Source: Planctomycetota bacterium (GTDB lineage: Bacteria > Planctomycetota > Planctomycetia > Pirellulales > Pirellulaceae). From it: DNA of 62,231 nt. The stretch spans positions 1 to 62,231 of the forward strand of contig JAEZAS010000510.1 in assembly GCA_023430365.1 (NCBI GenBank). The letters run 5' to 3'. Shown piece after piece: positions 8,167 through 17,536 of the stretch. Under the pieces are notes generated by a model. It saw only the letters and a list, made by a program, of their open reading frames with translations. It was not told the DNA's origin and did not search any database. The number at the start of each line of letters is the position of its first letter. Position 1 is the first letter of the stretch. Made by a program: the position numbers and the translations under genes.

Positions 8167-8589
8167 ATGCTTCAAGTGAACGCGCGCATCTCGATCCCCG
8201 ACGAAGAGTTGCGGTTCACCTTTGCGCGCAGTAGCGGACCTGGCGGCCAAAACGTCAATAAAGTTGCCAGCAAGGCCACGCTTCACTGGTCAGTCACGAC
8301 GTCTCCTAGCTTGCCGGATGATGTGCGCGCGAGATTCCTCGCCAGCTATCCCTCGCGCATCACCAAGGATGGCGACATCGTCATCAGCAGCCAGGAATAC
8401 CGCGATCAGCCGAAGAACATTGCCTCATGCCTCGACAAGCTCGCTGAAATGTTGCGCCAGGTCGCGGTGGCGCCCAAGAAGCGCAAGCCGACGAAACCAA
8501 CCAAAGGTTCCAAGGTCCGTCGGCTTGCTGAAAAACGTTTGCGATCCGAGACCAAGCGGGGCCGCTCTAAACCGATGTCCGGCGACTGA
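8167..8589 (+). CDS. arfB: Alternative ribosome-rescue peptidyl-tRNA hydrolase ArfB
   Basis: Hydrolyses peptidyl-tRNA on ribosomes stalled at mRNA ends. The 140-residue protein has the release-factor domain 3 motif RSSGPGGQNVNK, with GGQ at about residues 26-28, followed by the SKATLHW strand. It ends in a long basic tail (KKRKPTKPTK, KTRGRSK-like) that in this family enters the empty mRNA channel. Length and domain order match ArfB/YaeJ rather than a full release factor, since the codon-recognition domains are absent. Confidence 0.95.
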   Translation: MLQVNARISIPDEELRFTFARSSGPGGQNVNKVASKATLHWSVTTSPSLPDDVRARFLASYPSRITKDGDIVISSQEYRDQPKNIASCLDKLAEMLRQVAVAPKKRKPTKPTKGSKVRRLAEKRLRSETKRGRSKPMSGD

Positions 8590-8652
8590 GTCATCGGTCA
8601 CTCGCTGGGCACCTGTTCAAGCCGTAGAAGAATCTACGCTGGTGATCCCAAA

Positions 8653-9054
8653 TTAGCGCTGCGTCCAGTAGTCAAAAACGACCACCTTCTCTCGCTTGTC
8701 TTTCACCACCTGCACGTACGCGTCATGCGCGGGGTGCTTCAGATATGCGTCGCGTCCCTTTTCGTCACGGAAAGTCACGACGAAAGCATAGGTGAGTCCT
8801 TCCGACTTTCCTTCGGGGCTGACATTCTCACCATGCTCGAAGTCGATGATCGCATCAATCTTTCTCGGCAACCCTGAAAAGGCGTCGATGACTTCCTGAA
8901 CCTGGGCCTTGCTGATGTCGTCCCGGAACTTATAGAGCACAATGTGCCGCAGTACTTTTTCGCTCTTCTCATCGGCTGCGTGGCTTGCCGACAGAAAAGT
9001 CACGGCGATGGCTCCCAAAGCGACAGAAAACAACAGAGCGAGTGCGGTACGCAT
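8653..9054 (-). CDS. Exported Dabb (stress-responsive alpha/beta-barrel) domain protein
   Basis: A 133-residue protein with a clean signal peptide (MRTALALLFSVALGAIAV, cleavage near SHAADE). It then has one Dabb domain beginning VLRHIVLYKFRDD and ending with a YVQVVKDKREKVVVFDYW strand. Dabb proteins form dimeric ferredoxin-like barrels; those with signal peptides are common in planctomycetes and have no known role. ATG at 9054 is chosen because it gives the signal peptide; the frame is open to 9192 but that part has no such character. It is divergent from the epimerase gene at 9109. Confidence 0.87.
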   Translation of the reverse strand: MRTALALLFSVALGAIAVTFLSASHAADEKSEKVLRHIVLYKFRDDISKAQVQEVIDAFSGLPRKIDAIIDFEHGENVSPEGKSEGLTYAFVVTFRDEKGRDAYLKHPAHDAYVQVVKDKREKVVVFDYWTQR

Positions 9055-9108
9055 ACTGATACTCCAGACATAAAAGACTAAAATGGCGATACAGCGAAGG
9101 GCGAATCC

Positions 9109-10020
9109 ATGAAAATTGCAGTTACCGGCGGCACAGGCTTCATCGGGCACTACATATTGCGTCAACTGGCCGCCAGCGGGCACCAGCTTCATTGCTGGTA
9201 TCGCCCCACGAGCGATCGTGGCGGACTGGACGACCTGGCGCCGCAGCTCGATTGGATCGTGGGAGATCTTAGTGACCCAGCGTCGATCGAGCCGCTAATA
9301 GCCGGTTGCGATGCCGTCGTGCATGCCGCATTGTACTTACCTGGTGAGCGTTTTCATGGTGGGGAAGGCGACGTCATTGAATTCGTGGAGAAAAATGTCG
9401 TCGGCAGCCTGCGCCTGATCGAAGCGGCGCGGCGGGCCAACATTGGTCGCTTTGTGTTTGTCTCAACCTGCGCCGTGCACGACAAGATTCTGAGCGATCG
9501 CCCCCTTGATGAAACGCATCCGCTCTGGGCGAAGAGCAATTACGGGGCGCATAAGGGCGCCATCGAGAAGTTTGTCCATAGCTACGGGTTTGGCCACGGC
9601 TATCCAATTTGCGCTTTGCGCCCGACAGGAGTTTTCGGTGTAGCCAGGCCGGCCACCGAGAGCAAGTGGTATGACCTGATCCGCGACGTCGTCGAAGGCA
9701 AGGATGTCACCTGCAACCACGGCGGCAAGGAAGTCCACGCCGCCGACGTCGCGAAGGGTGTTGATTTGCTGCTCAACGCGCCGGCCGAGAAAATCACGGG
9801 CGAGGCGTTCAATTGCTACAACATGTACATCTCGGAGTGGGATGTGGCTCAACTTGCCAAGGAGGTCTCTGGTAGCAATGCCACAATCCATGGCTGGCGA
9901 ACGTCTCCCAAGCATCAAATCGTGACCGACAAGATTCGAAGCCTTGGAATGGAGTTTGGCGGGGACCAGCTCCTGCGGCGAACCGTAGAACAGATCGTCG
10001 AAGCAATCCGCCTACGCTAG
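9109..10020 (+). CDS. NAD-dependent epimerase/dehydratase (extended SDR)
   Basis: A 303-residue extended short-chain dehydrogenase. The N-terminal Rossmann motif is ITVTGGTGFIGHY-like (TGGTGFIG at residues 6-13). The aspartate-containing loop VGDLSDP follows, then VVHAAL, and the catalytic YxxxK as NYGAHK around residue 145. Such proteins act on nucleotide sugars or related substrates; the specific one cannot be inferred. It precedes dabA by 177 bp on the same strand, which is too loose to call an operon. Confidence 0.9.
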   Translation: MKIAVTGGTGFIGHYILRQLAASGHQLHCWYRPTSDRGGLDDLAPQLDWIVGDLSDPASIEPLIAGCDAVVHAALYLPGERFHGGEGDVIEFVEKNVVGSLRLIEAARRANIGRFVFVSTCAVHDKILSDRPLDETHPLWAKSNYGAHKGAIEKFVHSYGFGHGYPICALRPTGVFGVARPATESKWYDLIRDVVEGKDVTCNHGGKEVHAADVAKGVDLLLNAPAEKITGEAFNCYNMYISEWDVAQLAKEVSGSNATIHGWRTSPKHQIVTDKIRSLGMEFGGDQLLRRTVEQIVEAIRLR

Positions 10021-10197
10021 GAGGACCGCGGCGGCAACCTCCACAATGCTGGCACGGCGTAACGGCAAGCTTGCCGATTCGTAATTCGACAACCATCGCT
10101 CAAAACTTGCCGGGGCCGATAAACTGGAGATATAGACGTCGGGCAGCGGACCGTATCTCGGGCCGGCTGCCAGCCTCCCTCCAACCAAGCCCCACCC

Positions 10198-13100
10198 GTG
10201 TCTCAAAGCACCGCGTTGAACGCCGAGTCCACTCCGCACCGGTCCTCGTCAAAGCTCACTCATCTGAAGCACCAGATCGAGCATGCCGCGCACCTGTTGC
10301 CGGCCCAGGGACCGATCAACGTCTTTATCCACCACAACACGCTCCATGCGTTCGAGCACCTCTCCTTCGATGAGGGTGTACAGCAAGGAGCGAAGGTCTT
10401 CGGCTGTCAGCCGTATCTGAGCGAAGACCGCTATCGCCAGGAATTGAAACGCGGCCGAATCCAACTCACCGATCTGCAAGCAGTATTGCGAGAAGATCTG
10501 GGGCCAGGAGCCGACGAGCCGGTGCTCGGATTTGGCAGCCGCGGCAGCCTCCGTCTCGCGATGCTTCGCTATCCGTTGCGAACGGCGCCTCAGGCCGAGT
10601 TGCATTGGTTTGTGGCCGAAACCGACGCCCTTTCAACCCTCGGACCCGATGTCGTCTCAAGCGCTCGAGACCGCTTCATCCGTGAAACTCGGCACTGGGT
10701 GCTTCGCGATCTCCGCGGCTCGGTCGACCGTCCCGCCTCCGGCGATTCGCCGCAAGAAAAGCGACTGCATGCCGCCCTGGATGGGCTGATCGAGCATTTT
10801 GGCGCTGATCGCATCGAGCAGTGGTCCGACGAAACCTGGGAGAGCTTTGGGGTCCGAGCCCTCTGGCGAGTCTGCCGCACCGGGGTACATGGACTTCCGG
10901 TAGCGGATCAATCGAAGCTTGAACCGTACGCACTACGCCATCGGGACGTACTGCTCCAGGCAACCGGCGCCGATTCCGATGAATTGGTGCACGAGCCGTT
11001 CATCCGCTTTTGCGCCGCCTTTCTAGATCAGGGTTTCGCTCGGTGGTCGCTCCCCAGACGCGAGCAGGGATTCTTTCGTTCGTTCATCGCCCTCGAGCAA
11101 CAGCGTTGCTCACCCGAAGCCTGGTTAAGCCATCTACCGGCGGAATTGAAGAGTATTGAAACCCAGGGTTTGAGCCCGCTGGAGTCGATCGACGAGTCGC
11201 TGCGGATGCTGGGCGTCGATGAAGACGAACGGACCGACTTTATTACTGCCACGCTACTTGCCCTGCGTGGCTGGGCTGGCATGATCCACCAGGTGGAACA
11301 GCGTGCCGATGCAGTCGCCGTCCCCGTTCCGAACGGCAGCCTGGTCGAGTTTCTCGCTATCCGACTCATCCTGGAGCGGCAGGCGATCCGCTTTCTTGCC
11401 CAGCAGACCGGCCACGGCGGCGAATCCCTCGACAAACTGCGGAACCGCGTCCGAAAAAAACAGACTCCTGGGGTGGCGACCGATGCCCGGGCGTTTCGAG
11501 TTTTCCAGATCGCTCGCGTCCTGGGCTGGCTGCCCAGAGAGCTATTCTCGCTCTCCAAGACAGAGTGGAAGACGCTGCTTGCCGAGATCGAAACGTTCCC
11601 GGTAATCGAACGCCGGCGTATCTTCCAAGCCGCCTATGAGCGACGGTATCGCGTCCGCACGCTCGATGCGATCGCCGCAAAAACCCAAGCTGGCGACCGC
11701 ACGCCGACCGATGTGCGATTTCAAGTAGTTTGCTGCCTCGACGAGCGAGAGGAATCATTCCGCCGTCATTTGGAGGAGCAGTCGAATGCGGTAGAAACAT
11801 TCGGCGCGGCGGGGTTCTATGGCGTCGCGATGTACTATCGAGGCGTTTCCGACGCCAACTTCGTACCTCTCTGTCCCATCATCGTTAAGCCGCAACATTG
11901 GATTACGGAGGACGTCGTTTACACGTTCAATTCCATCCACCGCCGGCGATCTAAGTTGCGTAAGGCGCTGGGCGCACTTGTACATGGGGCACATCTGGGC
12001 ACCCGTACCTTTGCTGGCGGCGCGATTCTCTCGGGCGGACTTGGAGCTTTCGCGTCGATCCCCATGGTGGCTCGCGTGCTATTCCCCAGGATTGCCGCCT
12101 TAGTCCGGAAAAGCGCGGGCCGCTTCATCCAACCTCCCGAGGTGACCCACATCCAGGTAGAGCGCAAGAGTCCGACGCCTGCTCCGACGGAAGAGGGTTG
12201 CGGCTACAGCCTCGAGGAAATGGTGAACATCGGCGAGCGGCAGCTCCGCGATATTGGGCTAATCAAGAACTTCGGCCGCATTGTTCTCACCCTTGGTCAC
12301 GGCTCCAGCAGTTTGAACAATCCGCACAACTCCGCTTACAACTGTGGCGCTTGCGGAGGCGGAGCTGGTGGACCGAACGCTCGAACGATCTCCTGGATTC
12401 TGAACAATCGCCAGGTTCGCGAGCGACTGGCACTGCGTGGTCTAGAGATTCCGCACGATACGGTATTCATCGGCGGTCTTCACAACACCTGCAACGATGA
12501 CGTGACCTACCTCGGCCTGTCCCAACTGCCGAAGACACATCAGGGCGACTTTGCGGAGTTGCAAGCTCTGGTCGAAGAGGCGTCCGACAGGAATGCCCAC
12601 GAACGTTGCCGGCGTTTTGAATCGGCGCCGCTAAATTTGTCCTTCCAAGCGGCCCGCCAGCATGCTCGAGGGCGTTCAGAAGATCTAGCCCAAGTTCGTC
12701 CTGAGCTCGGCCATGCGACCAATGCCGTTTGCTTGGTTGGACGACGCCAACGTGTTCGCGGACTGTTTATGGATCGACGCACCTTCTTGACGTCGTACGA
12801 TCCGACTCAAGATACGCCCGACCATGCAATTCTTACGCGTCTACTGCAAGCCGCGATCCCGGTATGTGCCGGCATCAACCTCGAATACTACTTCTCCCAT
12901 GTCGATTCGTCCGGCTACGGCTGCGGATCGAAGCTGCCCCACAACGTCACGTCGCTACTGGGTGTGATGGATGGCGCCGCGAGCGACTTGCGCACCGGCT
13001 TGCCCTGGCAAATGGTTGAAATCCACGAACCGATTCGACTGCTTTTCGTGATCGAATCAACCCCTGAGATTCTGAGCTCCGTCCTCGCTCGCAATGAGGG

Positions 13101-13296
13101 AATGGCTCGCGTCTGCCGCAATGGGTGGGTGCAGCTTGCCACGCTCGATCCCAACAGCTCGGCGATCCAAGTATTTCGGAACGATCGCTTTGAGTTGTAT
13201 GAACCAGAAGATCTGGATCTACCACAGGCCGCCACCTCAACCGATTGGTACCGCGGCTGGCGGGAACATCTTGGCTACGCCTTGATCGGCGCATAA
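10198..13296 (+). CDS. dabA: DabA-type inorganic carbon transporter subunit (DUF2309)
   Basis: Probable cytoplasmic zinc subunit of a DAC/DAB inorganic-carbon accumulation complex. In characterised DabA a beta-carbonic-anhydrase-like site is thought to make CO2 hydration one-way, coupled to a membrane partner. The 1032-residue protein shows C513-L-D515 in VVCCLDERE, then H701 in TLGHGSS and C716 in NCGACGGG. The 15-residue spacing of His to Cys is that of the H524/C539 pair in Halothiobacillus DabA. It starts with GTG at 10198; no ATG is available before the conserved FIHHNTLHAFEH. It is ~200 residues longer than the proteobacterial enzyme. Two membrane-subunit genes follow directly. Confidence 0.93.
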   Translation: MSQSTALNAESTPHRSSSKLTHLKHQIEHAAHLLPAQGPINVFIHHNTLHAFEHLSFDEGVQQGAKVFGCQPYLSEDRYRQELKRGRIQLTDLQAVLREDLGPGADEPVLGFGSRGSLRLAMLRYPLRTAPQAELHWFVAETDALSTLGPDVVSSARDRFIRETRHWVLRDLRGSVDRPASGDSPQEKRLHAALDGLIEHFGADRIEQWSDETWESFGVRALWRVCRTGVHGLPVADQSKLEPYALRHRDVLLQATGADSDELVHEPFIRFCAAFLDQGFARWSLPRREQGFFRSFIALEQQRCSPEAWLSHLPAELKSIETQGLSPLESIDESLRMLGVDEDERTDFITATLLALRGWAGMIHQVEQRADAVAVPVPNGSLVEFLAIRLILERQAIRFLAQQTGHGGESLDKLRNRVRKKQTPGVATDARAFRVFQIARVLGWLPRELFSLSKTEWKTLLAEIETFPVIERRRIFQAAYERRYRVRTLDAIAAKTQAGDRTPTDVRFQVVCCLDEREESFRRHLEEQSNAVETFGAAGFYGVAMYYRGVSDANFVPLCPIIVKPQHWITEDVVYTFNSIHRRRSKLRKALGALVHGAHLGTRTFAGGAILSGGLGAFASIPMVARVLFPRIAALVRKSAGRFIQPPEVTHIQVERKSPTPAPTEEGCGYSLEEMVNIGERQLRDIGLIKNFGRIVLTLGHGSSSLNNPHNSAYNCGACGGGAGGPNARTISWILNNRQVRERLALRGLEIPHDTVFIGGLHNTCNDDVTYLGLSQLPKTHQGDFAELQALVEEASDRNAHERCRRFESAPLNLSFQAARQHARGRSEDLAQVRPELGHATNAVCLVGRRQRVRGLFMDRRTFLTSYDPTQDTPDHAILTRLLQAAIPVCAGINLEYYFSHVDSSGYGCGSKLPHNVTSLLGVMDGAASDLRTGLPWQMVEIHEPIRLLFVIESTPEILSSVLARNEGMARVCRNGWVQLATLDPNSSAIQVFRNDRFELYEPEDLDLPQAATSTDWYRGWREHLGYALIGA

Positions 13297-13313
13297 GGAC
13301 TTCGCGATACGCC

Positions 13314-14741
13314 ATGCTCGTGAACTTGCCCAATGTTTTGGGTTTTATCGTAATAGGGGCCCCTGCCCTCCTTGCCCTTGTCCTCGGCGGCACATCTCTA
13401 GTCGGGCAACCGCTCAGCGAACGCGCCACGGGACGCCTCGCGCATTTGACGACCTTCGCCGGCTTGCTCGCCGCTATCGCGATGCTCGCCTTTATGCTTC
13501 AGAGCGGATCACGGCAGGTGCCTGTGGAGCTGGGGGATTGGGTCGAGGTCGGGCACGTCGGCAATGACCATAGCGTCGGTCATGCCTCGGATGGCGTCGA
13601 GACAGGTCACTATCACTTCTCGTTGAAACTGATGTTTGACCGGCTCTCGGTACCTTTCGTCATTCTGATTTTTGTCCTGTGCGGCACGATCGGGGCGTTT
13701 GCGACGCGCTACTTGCATCGCGAGCCCGGCTTCAACCGGTTCTTTGTACTTTACGCGTTCTTTGCGCTGGGTATGACCTTGGCGTCGCTCGCCGGGACGA
13801 TCGAGACCTTGTTCACAGGCTGGGAAATCGTCGGCGTAACGTCGGCGCTGCTGGTCGCGTTCTTTCAAGAGCGGCCAGCGCCGGTCCGCAACGGATTGCG
13901 AGTTTGGGCCGTCTATCGCATCTCTGATGCTGCCCTGCTCGTGGCTGCTATCGCAATGCATCACATGGTCGGCCAAGGAGATTTTGCCACGCTGATGGGC
14001 AATCAGGCCTGGCCACAGGGTGCAGTTCAGCTCTCGCAGCAGCAAGCGCTGCTCATTGGCCTGCTGCTTGTCGTGGCTGCAGCAGGAAAGTCGGCCCTAA
14101 TTCCATTCTGCGGCTGGCTGCCCCGAGCAATGGAGGGTCCCACCCCGTCCAGCGCGATTTTCTACGGCTCGTTGTCCGTTCACCTCGGAGTTTTCCTCTT
14201 GCTGCGGATGAGCCCGATCATTGAATCTTCCCTCGTGCTGCAGATTGTGATCGTCGCCATCGGGCTCGCGACCGCTGCGTTTGCGGCTCTCGCCAGCCGG
14301 GTGCAAACCGATATCAAGTCGGCCCTTTCATTCGCAGCCCTGACGCAGGTGGGCGTTATTGTCGCCGAGATCGGTCTGGGGCTGCACTATCTGGCCCTGG
14401 CGCACATGATTGGTCACGCATGCTTGCGAACGCTTCAGTTTTTGCGAGCTTCGTCCCTGTTGCAGGACTATCGTTCGCTCGAGAACGCAATTGGTGGCCG
14501 GCTGTCGCCTCAATTGACCACGACTGCTCCCAGTGATTGGCAGCTGCGTCTTTACCTATTTGCAACGAACCGCGGCTACCTCGACGCTTTCTTGAACGAT
14601 TGGGTGGCGAGGCCGTTTCTGGCTGTGTTTCAGACTTGTGACGCTTTGGAACGGCGTTGGACGACTTTGCTGGCCGGAGGTCACTCGCGCGAGTCAGATT
14701 CTCTGGCCCCCGTTCCGTCGCAATTGGACGAACTTCAATGA
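13314..14741 (+). CDS. dabB: DabB-like membrane subunit 1 (NuoL/MrpA family)
   Basis: Polytopic cation-conducting protein of the complex I antiporter family, 475 residues with about a dozen hydrophobic segments. The channel residues expected for function are present: the glutamate in TGWEIVGVTSALL and the lysine in AAAGKSALIPFCGWLPRAM, followed by EGPTPSSA. In DAB systems this subunit would carry the proton or sodium flux that drives DabA. ATG at 13314 lies 17 nt after the dabA stop; an upstream frame to 13245 overlaps dabA and is not needed. Its stop overlaps the start of the next gene by ATGA, indicating translational coupling. Confidence 0.9.
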   Translation: MLVNLPNVLGFIVIGAPALLALVLGGTSLVGQPLSERATGRLAHLTTFAGLLAAIAMLAFMLQSGSRQVPVELGDWVEVGHVGNDHSVGHASDGVETGHYHFSLKLMFDRLSVPFVILIFVLCGTIGAFATRYLHREPGFNRFFVLYAFFALGMTLASLAGTIETLFTGWEIVGVTSALLVAFFQERPAPVRNGLRVWAVYRISDAALLVAAIAMHHMVGQGDFATLMGNQAWPQGAVQLSQQQALLIGLLLVVAAAGKSALIPFCGWLPRAMEGPTPSSAIFYGSLSVHLGVFLLLRMSPIIESSLVLQIVIVAIGLATAAFAALASRVQTDIKSALSFAALTQVGVIVAEIGLGLHYLALAHMIGHACLRTLQFLRASSLLQDYRSLENAIGGRLSPQLTTTAPSDWQLRLYLFATNRGYLDAFLNDWVARPFLAVFQTCDALERRWTTLLAGGHSRESDSLAPVPSQLDELQ

Positions 14742-16219
14742 ACGAATTGTTGTTGCCCTGGCTCGAACTCTCCATCCTGCTGCCGTTGATTGGCGCTGCG
14801 CTGGTAAGCCGAATTCGGGACATGGAGCAGGCTCGTCGCTGGGCTGTTGCATTCACCGGGGCCGCGCTCGTTTGCACGCTGGCGGCCTGGCTCGACTTCT
14901 TACGTTTGCACACCAGTTCCGCTCACGACCATTGGGACTTTATTTCGCCTCTGTTTGGCCGCGAGATACTCGCCATCGATCATTTAAGTGCTCCGCTGGC
15001 TCCTCTGGCGGCGCTGCTCTACCTGCTCACGACAATTGCCACGCTCCGTTCCAAGCTCAGGCGATTCTCTTTCACCTGGGCACTCATATCCGAGTCGCTG
15101 CTGCTTGCGGCTTTGAGCTGCCGGGAACCGTGGGCAGTGATCACACTGCTGTCGCTCAGCACAGTGCCCATGTTCCTGGAGCTGCGCATTCGAAAGAAGC
15201 CAACGCGAGTGTTCGTCGTTCACATGGGTTTGTTCATTCTTTTGATGGTCGTCGGTTGGGCGCTGATTGAGCGAGAAGGACGCAATGTCCCGCATAGCCT
15301 GTTGCCTCAGTTATTGCTAATGGGAGCAGTGCTCATTCGCAGTGGCATGGTTCCCGTCCATTGTTGGGTGACCGATCTGTTCGAGCATTCAACGTTCGGC
15401 CGCGCAATTCTGTTTGTAACGCCCATGATGGGCGCGTACGCCGCAGTACGGCTCCTGCTCCCGATTGCTTCCGACGAAGTACTCCACTGGCTGGGCTTAA
15501 TTGCGATCGTCACCGCGGTGTATTCCTCCGGCATGGCTCTGGTACAGCGCGAGGCTCGACGGTTTTTTTGCTACATCTTCCTCAGCCACAGCGCGCTGGT
15601 GCTCGTGGGGCTTGATACGCTGACGACTTTGGGTCTGACCGGAGCGCTATGTGTATGGCTGTCGATTGCACTGGCGATAGCGGGCTTTGGTTTGACGCTG
15701 CGAGCGCTCGAATCGCGACATGGACGTTTGTCGCTGCTATCGTTTCACGGGGTGTACGAGCATACGCCGGGTCTGGCCATCTGCTTCCTCTTGACAGGCA
15801 TGGCGAGCGTTGGATTTCCGGGCACTTTTGGGTTCCTTGGAATGGAAATGCTTTTGGATGAGGCCGTCCAGGCATTTCCCTACATCGGAGTGGTGATTGT
15901 GGGCGCCACGGCGCTCAACGGCATCGCGATCATGATGGTCTACTTCCGGCTGTTTACCGGAACCCGCCTTTTTAGCTCTGTTCCTCTGGGCATTGGCGGT
16001 CGCGAACAACTAGCAGTGCTCACACTCGCTGTACTGATCCTGTCCGGGGGACTTTACCCTCAGCCGGCCGTTGAATCACGCTACCAGGCAGCTGGAGAAT
16101 TGCTGCGAGAGCGATACAAAAGCGAATACCTTTCGCACAACCAAGAAGCAACACCGCAGCGACGGCGTACCGCTGAGTTGCAAGGGGACCGCACGAACGA
16201 GCGGATGCAGGTCAGGTAA
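14738..16219 (+). CDS. DabB-like membrane subunit 2 (NuoM-like), channel residues altered
   Basis: A second antiporter-family membrane protein of 493 residues, starting ATG at 14738 inside the previous stop codon. It has about 13 hydrophobic segments and the characteristic MVPVHCWVTDLFE region. The lysine usually found just before that region is arginine (LIRSGMVPVH), and the next transmembrane lysine is replaced (AILFVTPMMGAY). It may be a structural or regulatory partner rather than an independent proton path. The C-terminal 35 residues are hydrophilic and charged. Dissolved-carbon operons described from proteobacteria usually have one DabB, so the duplicated subunit is unusual relative to that model. 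Confidence 0.85.
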   Translation: MNELLLPWLELSILLPLIGAALVSRIRDMEQARRWAVAFTGAALVCTLAAWLDFLRLHTSSAHDHWDFISPLFGREILAIDHLSAPLAPLAALLYLLTTIATLRSKLRRFSFTWALISESLLLAALSCREPWAVITLLSLSTVPMFLELRIRKKPTRVFVVHMGLFILLMVVGWALIEREGRNVPHSLLPQLLLMGAVLIRSGMVPVHCWVTDLFEHSTFGRAILFVTPMMGAYAAVRLLLPIASDEVLHWLGLIAIVTAVYSSGMALVQREARRFFCYIFLSHSALVLVGLDTLTTLGLTGALCVWLSIALAIAGFGLTLRALESRHGRLSLLSFHGVYEHTPGLAICFLLTGMASVGFPGTFGFLGMEMLLDEAVQAFPYIGVVIVGATALNGIAIMMVYFRLFTGTRLFSSVPLGIGGREQLAVLTLAVLILSGGLYPQPAVESRYQAAGELLRERYKSEYLSHNQEATPQRRRTAELQGDRTNERMQVR

Positions 16220-16522
16220 GTTGTCCGCAAAATGAACGCTCATTGTATTCCGCGTTGGCGCCGGAATGGGGTCCGCCCGCCGCCTCACCTCTCTGCGTTT
16301 GGCGGCAATAGTGTTGCTGATGAATGACGCAATCTTGCCCGCGCGGCAAAGTCAAGGTGTCCGTTGCATGCTGAATGCAACTGCCTGCTTCTGCGAGGAA
16401 AAAGCTATTGAATCGGCTTGTCGCCCGCTCGTGATTCGCATTAGGATGAATCGCGTGAGGTGAGCGCGGATGAAATCGCCTTGGTGGCGAATCACCGCCG
16501 GGTTTCCTTCAAGGATCGGGCC
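16220..16522. other. Intergenic region downstream of the dab operon
   Basis: About 300 bp with no convincing gene, terminator hairpin or promoter that I could identify. Short frames here lack ribosome-binding sites and family features. Confidence 0.4.
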
Positions 16523-16831
16523 ATGATTCATTACTCGTGCGATCGTTGTAAACGTGTACTGGATCCGCAGAATGACCTGCGCTACACCGTGCGTATCGAG
16601 GTTCAGGCGGTGATGGATCCGCTGAACGATTACGAGTTGGACGATGATCGTGATCACCTCATGGAAATCGAAGAGATCCTCGAACGTGTCGATGACGAGG
16701 AGTGCGAATCGATCGGGCAGGATGTTTATCAAAAGCGGCGTTTTGACCTCTGTCCGGAATGCTGCCGAAAGTTCGTGCAGAACCCGCTCGGACGCGAAAA
16801 TAAAGTGCCACTGGGCTTCAGCCAGAACTGA
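16523..16831 (+). CDS. Small zinc-ribbon-like protein, planctomycete type
   Basis: A 102-residue acidic protein beginning MIHYSCDRCKRVL. The first CxxC (residues 6-9) pairs with a later CPECC near residue 78, suggesting a split zinc ribbon. Between them lies an Asp/Glu-rich segment. ATG at 16523 places the zinc knuckle at the N-terminus; an upstream ATG or alternative in the same frame would add 21 residues of no recognisable character. I recognise the architecture as common in planctomycete genomes but know of no function. Confidence 0.75.
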   Translation: MIHYSCDRCKRVLDPQNDLRYTVRIEVQAVMDPLNDYELDDDRDHLMEIEEILERVDDEECESIGQDVYQKRRFDLCPECCRKFVQNPLGRENKVPLGFSQN

Positions 16832-16900
16832 GAGCGGATCGCTCTGGCCCGACGATCGTTGAACGGGCAATTTTGAAGTCAGTGGTGGCCGAGGTGGGAA

Positions 16901-17527
16901 ATGTCACGGCGTTACCGACGCTGGCCACCTTCTTCTTACGTCGCTCTGCTGCTAATTGGCCTCGCGATTGCCACTCGGGCAGGCTGCGAAGGTTTTCCTG
17001 TCGGCGATGTTGAGAGGGAGCAAAGTGAGGTCGCCGCTTCCGATGCTCTGCTGCAGGCAGGACCTTGCGAGGTCGAGCGGGTTGTTGACGGCGACACCCT
17101 GATCGTTCGGCAGCCGGCGAACCGAACCTCGCAGTACGACTGTCCTGCCTTCGCACAAAGTCTAACGGAGTTTCGCGTGCGTCTGCTCGGAGTCGATACG
17201 CCAGAGACAGTCAAGGAGGACACGCCAGTTGAAGCGTGGGGCCCCGAGGCAACGGCTTTCACAAAGGAATTCGTCCGTAGGGGGCCGGTGAGCCTGGAAC
17301 TCGACAAGCGGCGCCAGGACCGTTTCGGCCGGAGTCTCGCCTATGTCTACGTAGGCGACGAACTTCTGAATGTAGAACTGGTACGGGCAGGGTTAGCCCG
17401 GGTGTCACACTACCCGGGAGATTCGATGGCAAAGCTTCGGCTGTTGCGAGAAGCTGAAGCGGAGGCGCAACACGCCGAGCGAGGCATTTGGAGCAAAGCC
17501 TCAACAGACGCAGCGGCATCCAGATAA
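16901..17527 (+). CDS. Thermonuclease (SNase-like) family protein, probably exported
   Basis: A 208-residue SNase-fold nuclease. An N-terminal hydrophobic segment (SYVALLLIGLAIAT) serves as a signal or anchor. The OB-fold motifs follow: VVDGDTLIV, VRLLGVDTPET (equivalents of the catalytic Arg35 and Glu43 of staphylococcal nuclease) and DRFGRSLAYVYV (Arg87 equivalent). All three catalytic positions are therefore kept. It probably degrades nucleic acid outside the cytoplasm. It is followed on the opposite strand by a small acidic protein gene. Confidence 0.9.
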   Translation: MSRRYRRWPPSSYVALLLIGLAIATRAGCEGFPVGDVEREQSEVAASDALLQAGPCEVERVVDGDTLIVRQPANRTSQYDCPAFAQSLTEFRVRLLGVDTPETVKEDTPVEAWGPEATAFTKEFVRRGPVSLELDKRRQDRFGRSLAYVYVGDELLNVELVRAGLARVSHYPGDSMAKLRLLREAEAEAQHAERGIWSKASTDAAASR

Positions 17528-17536
17528 TCTTGCAAT

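Noticed and set aside
11453..11460. Run of seven A in dabA as a frameshift site
   Set aside because: The frame continues with clear DabA sequence on both sides, and the run is shorter than in dnaX; there is no sign of a functional alternative product.
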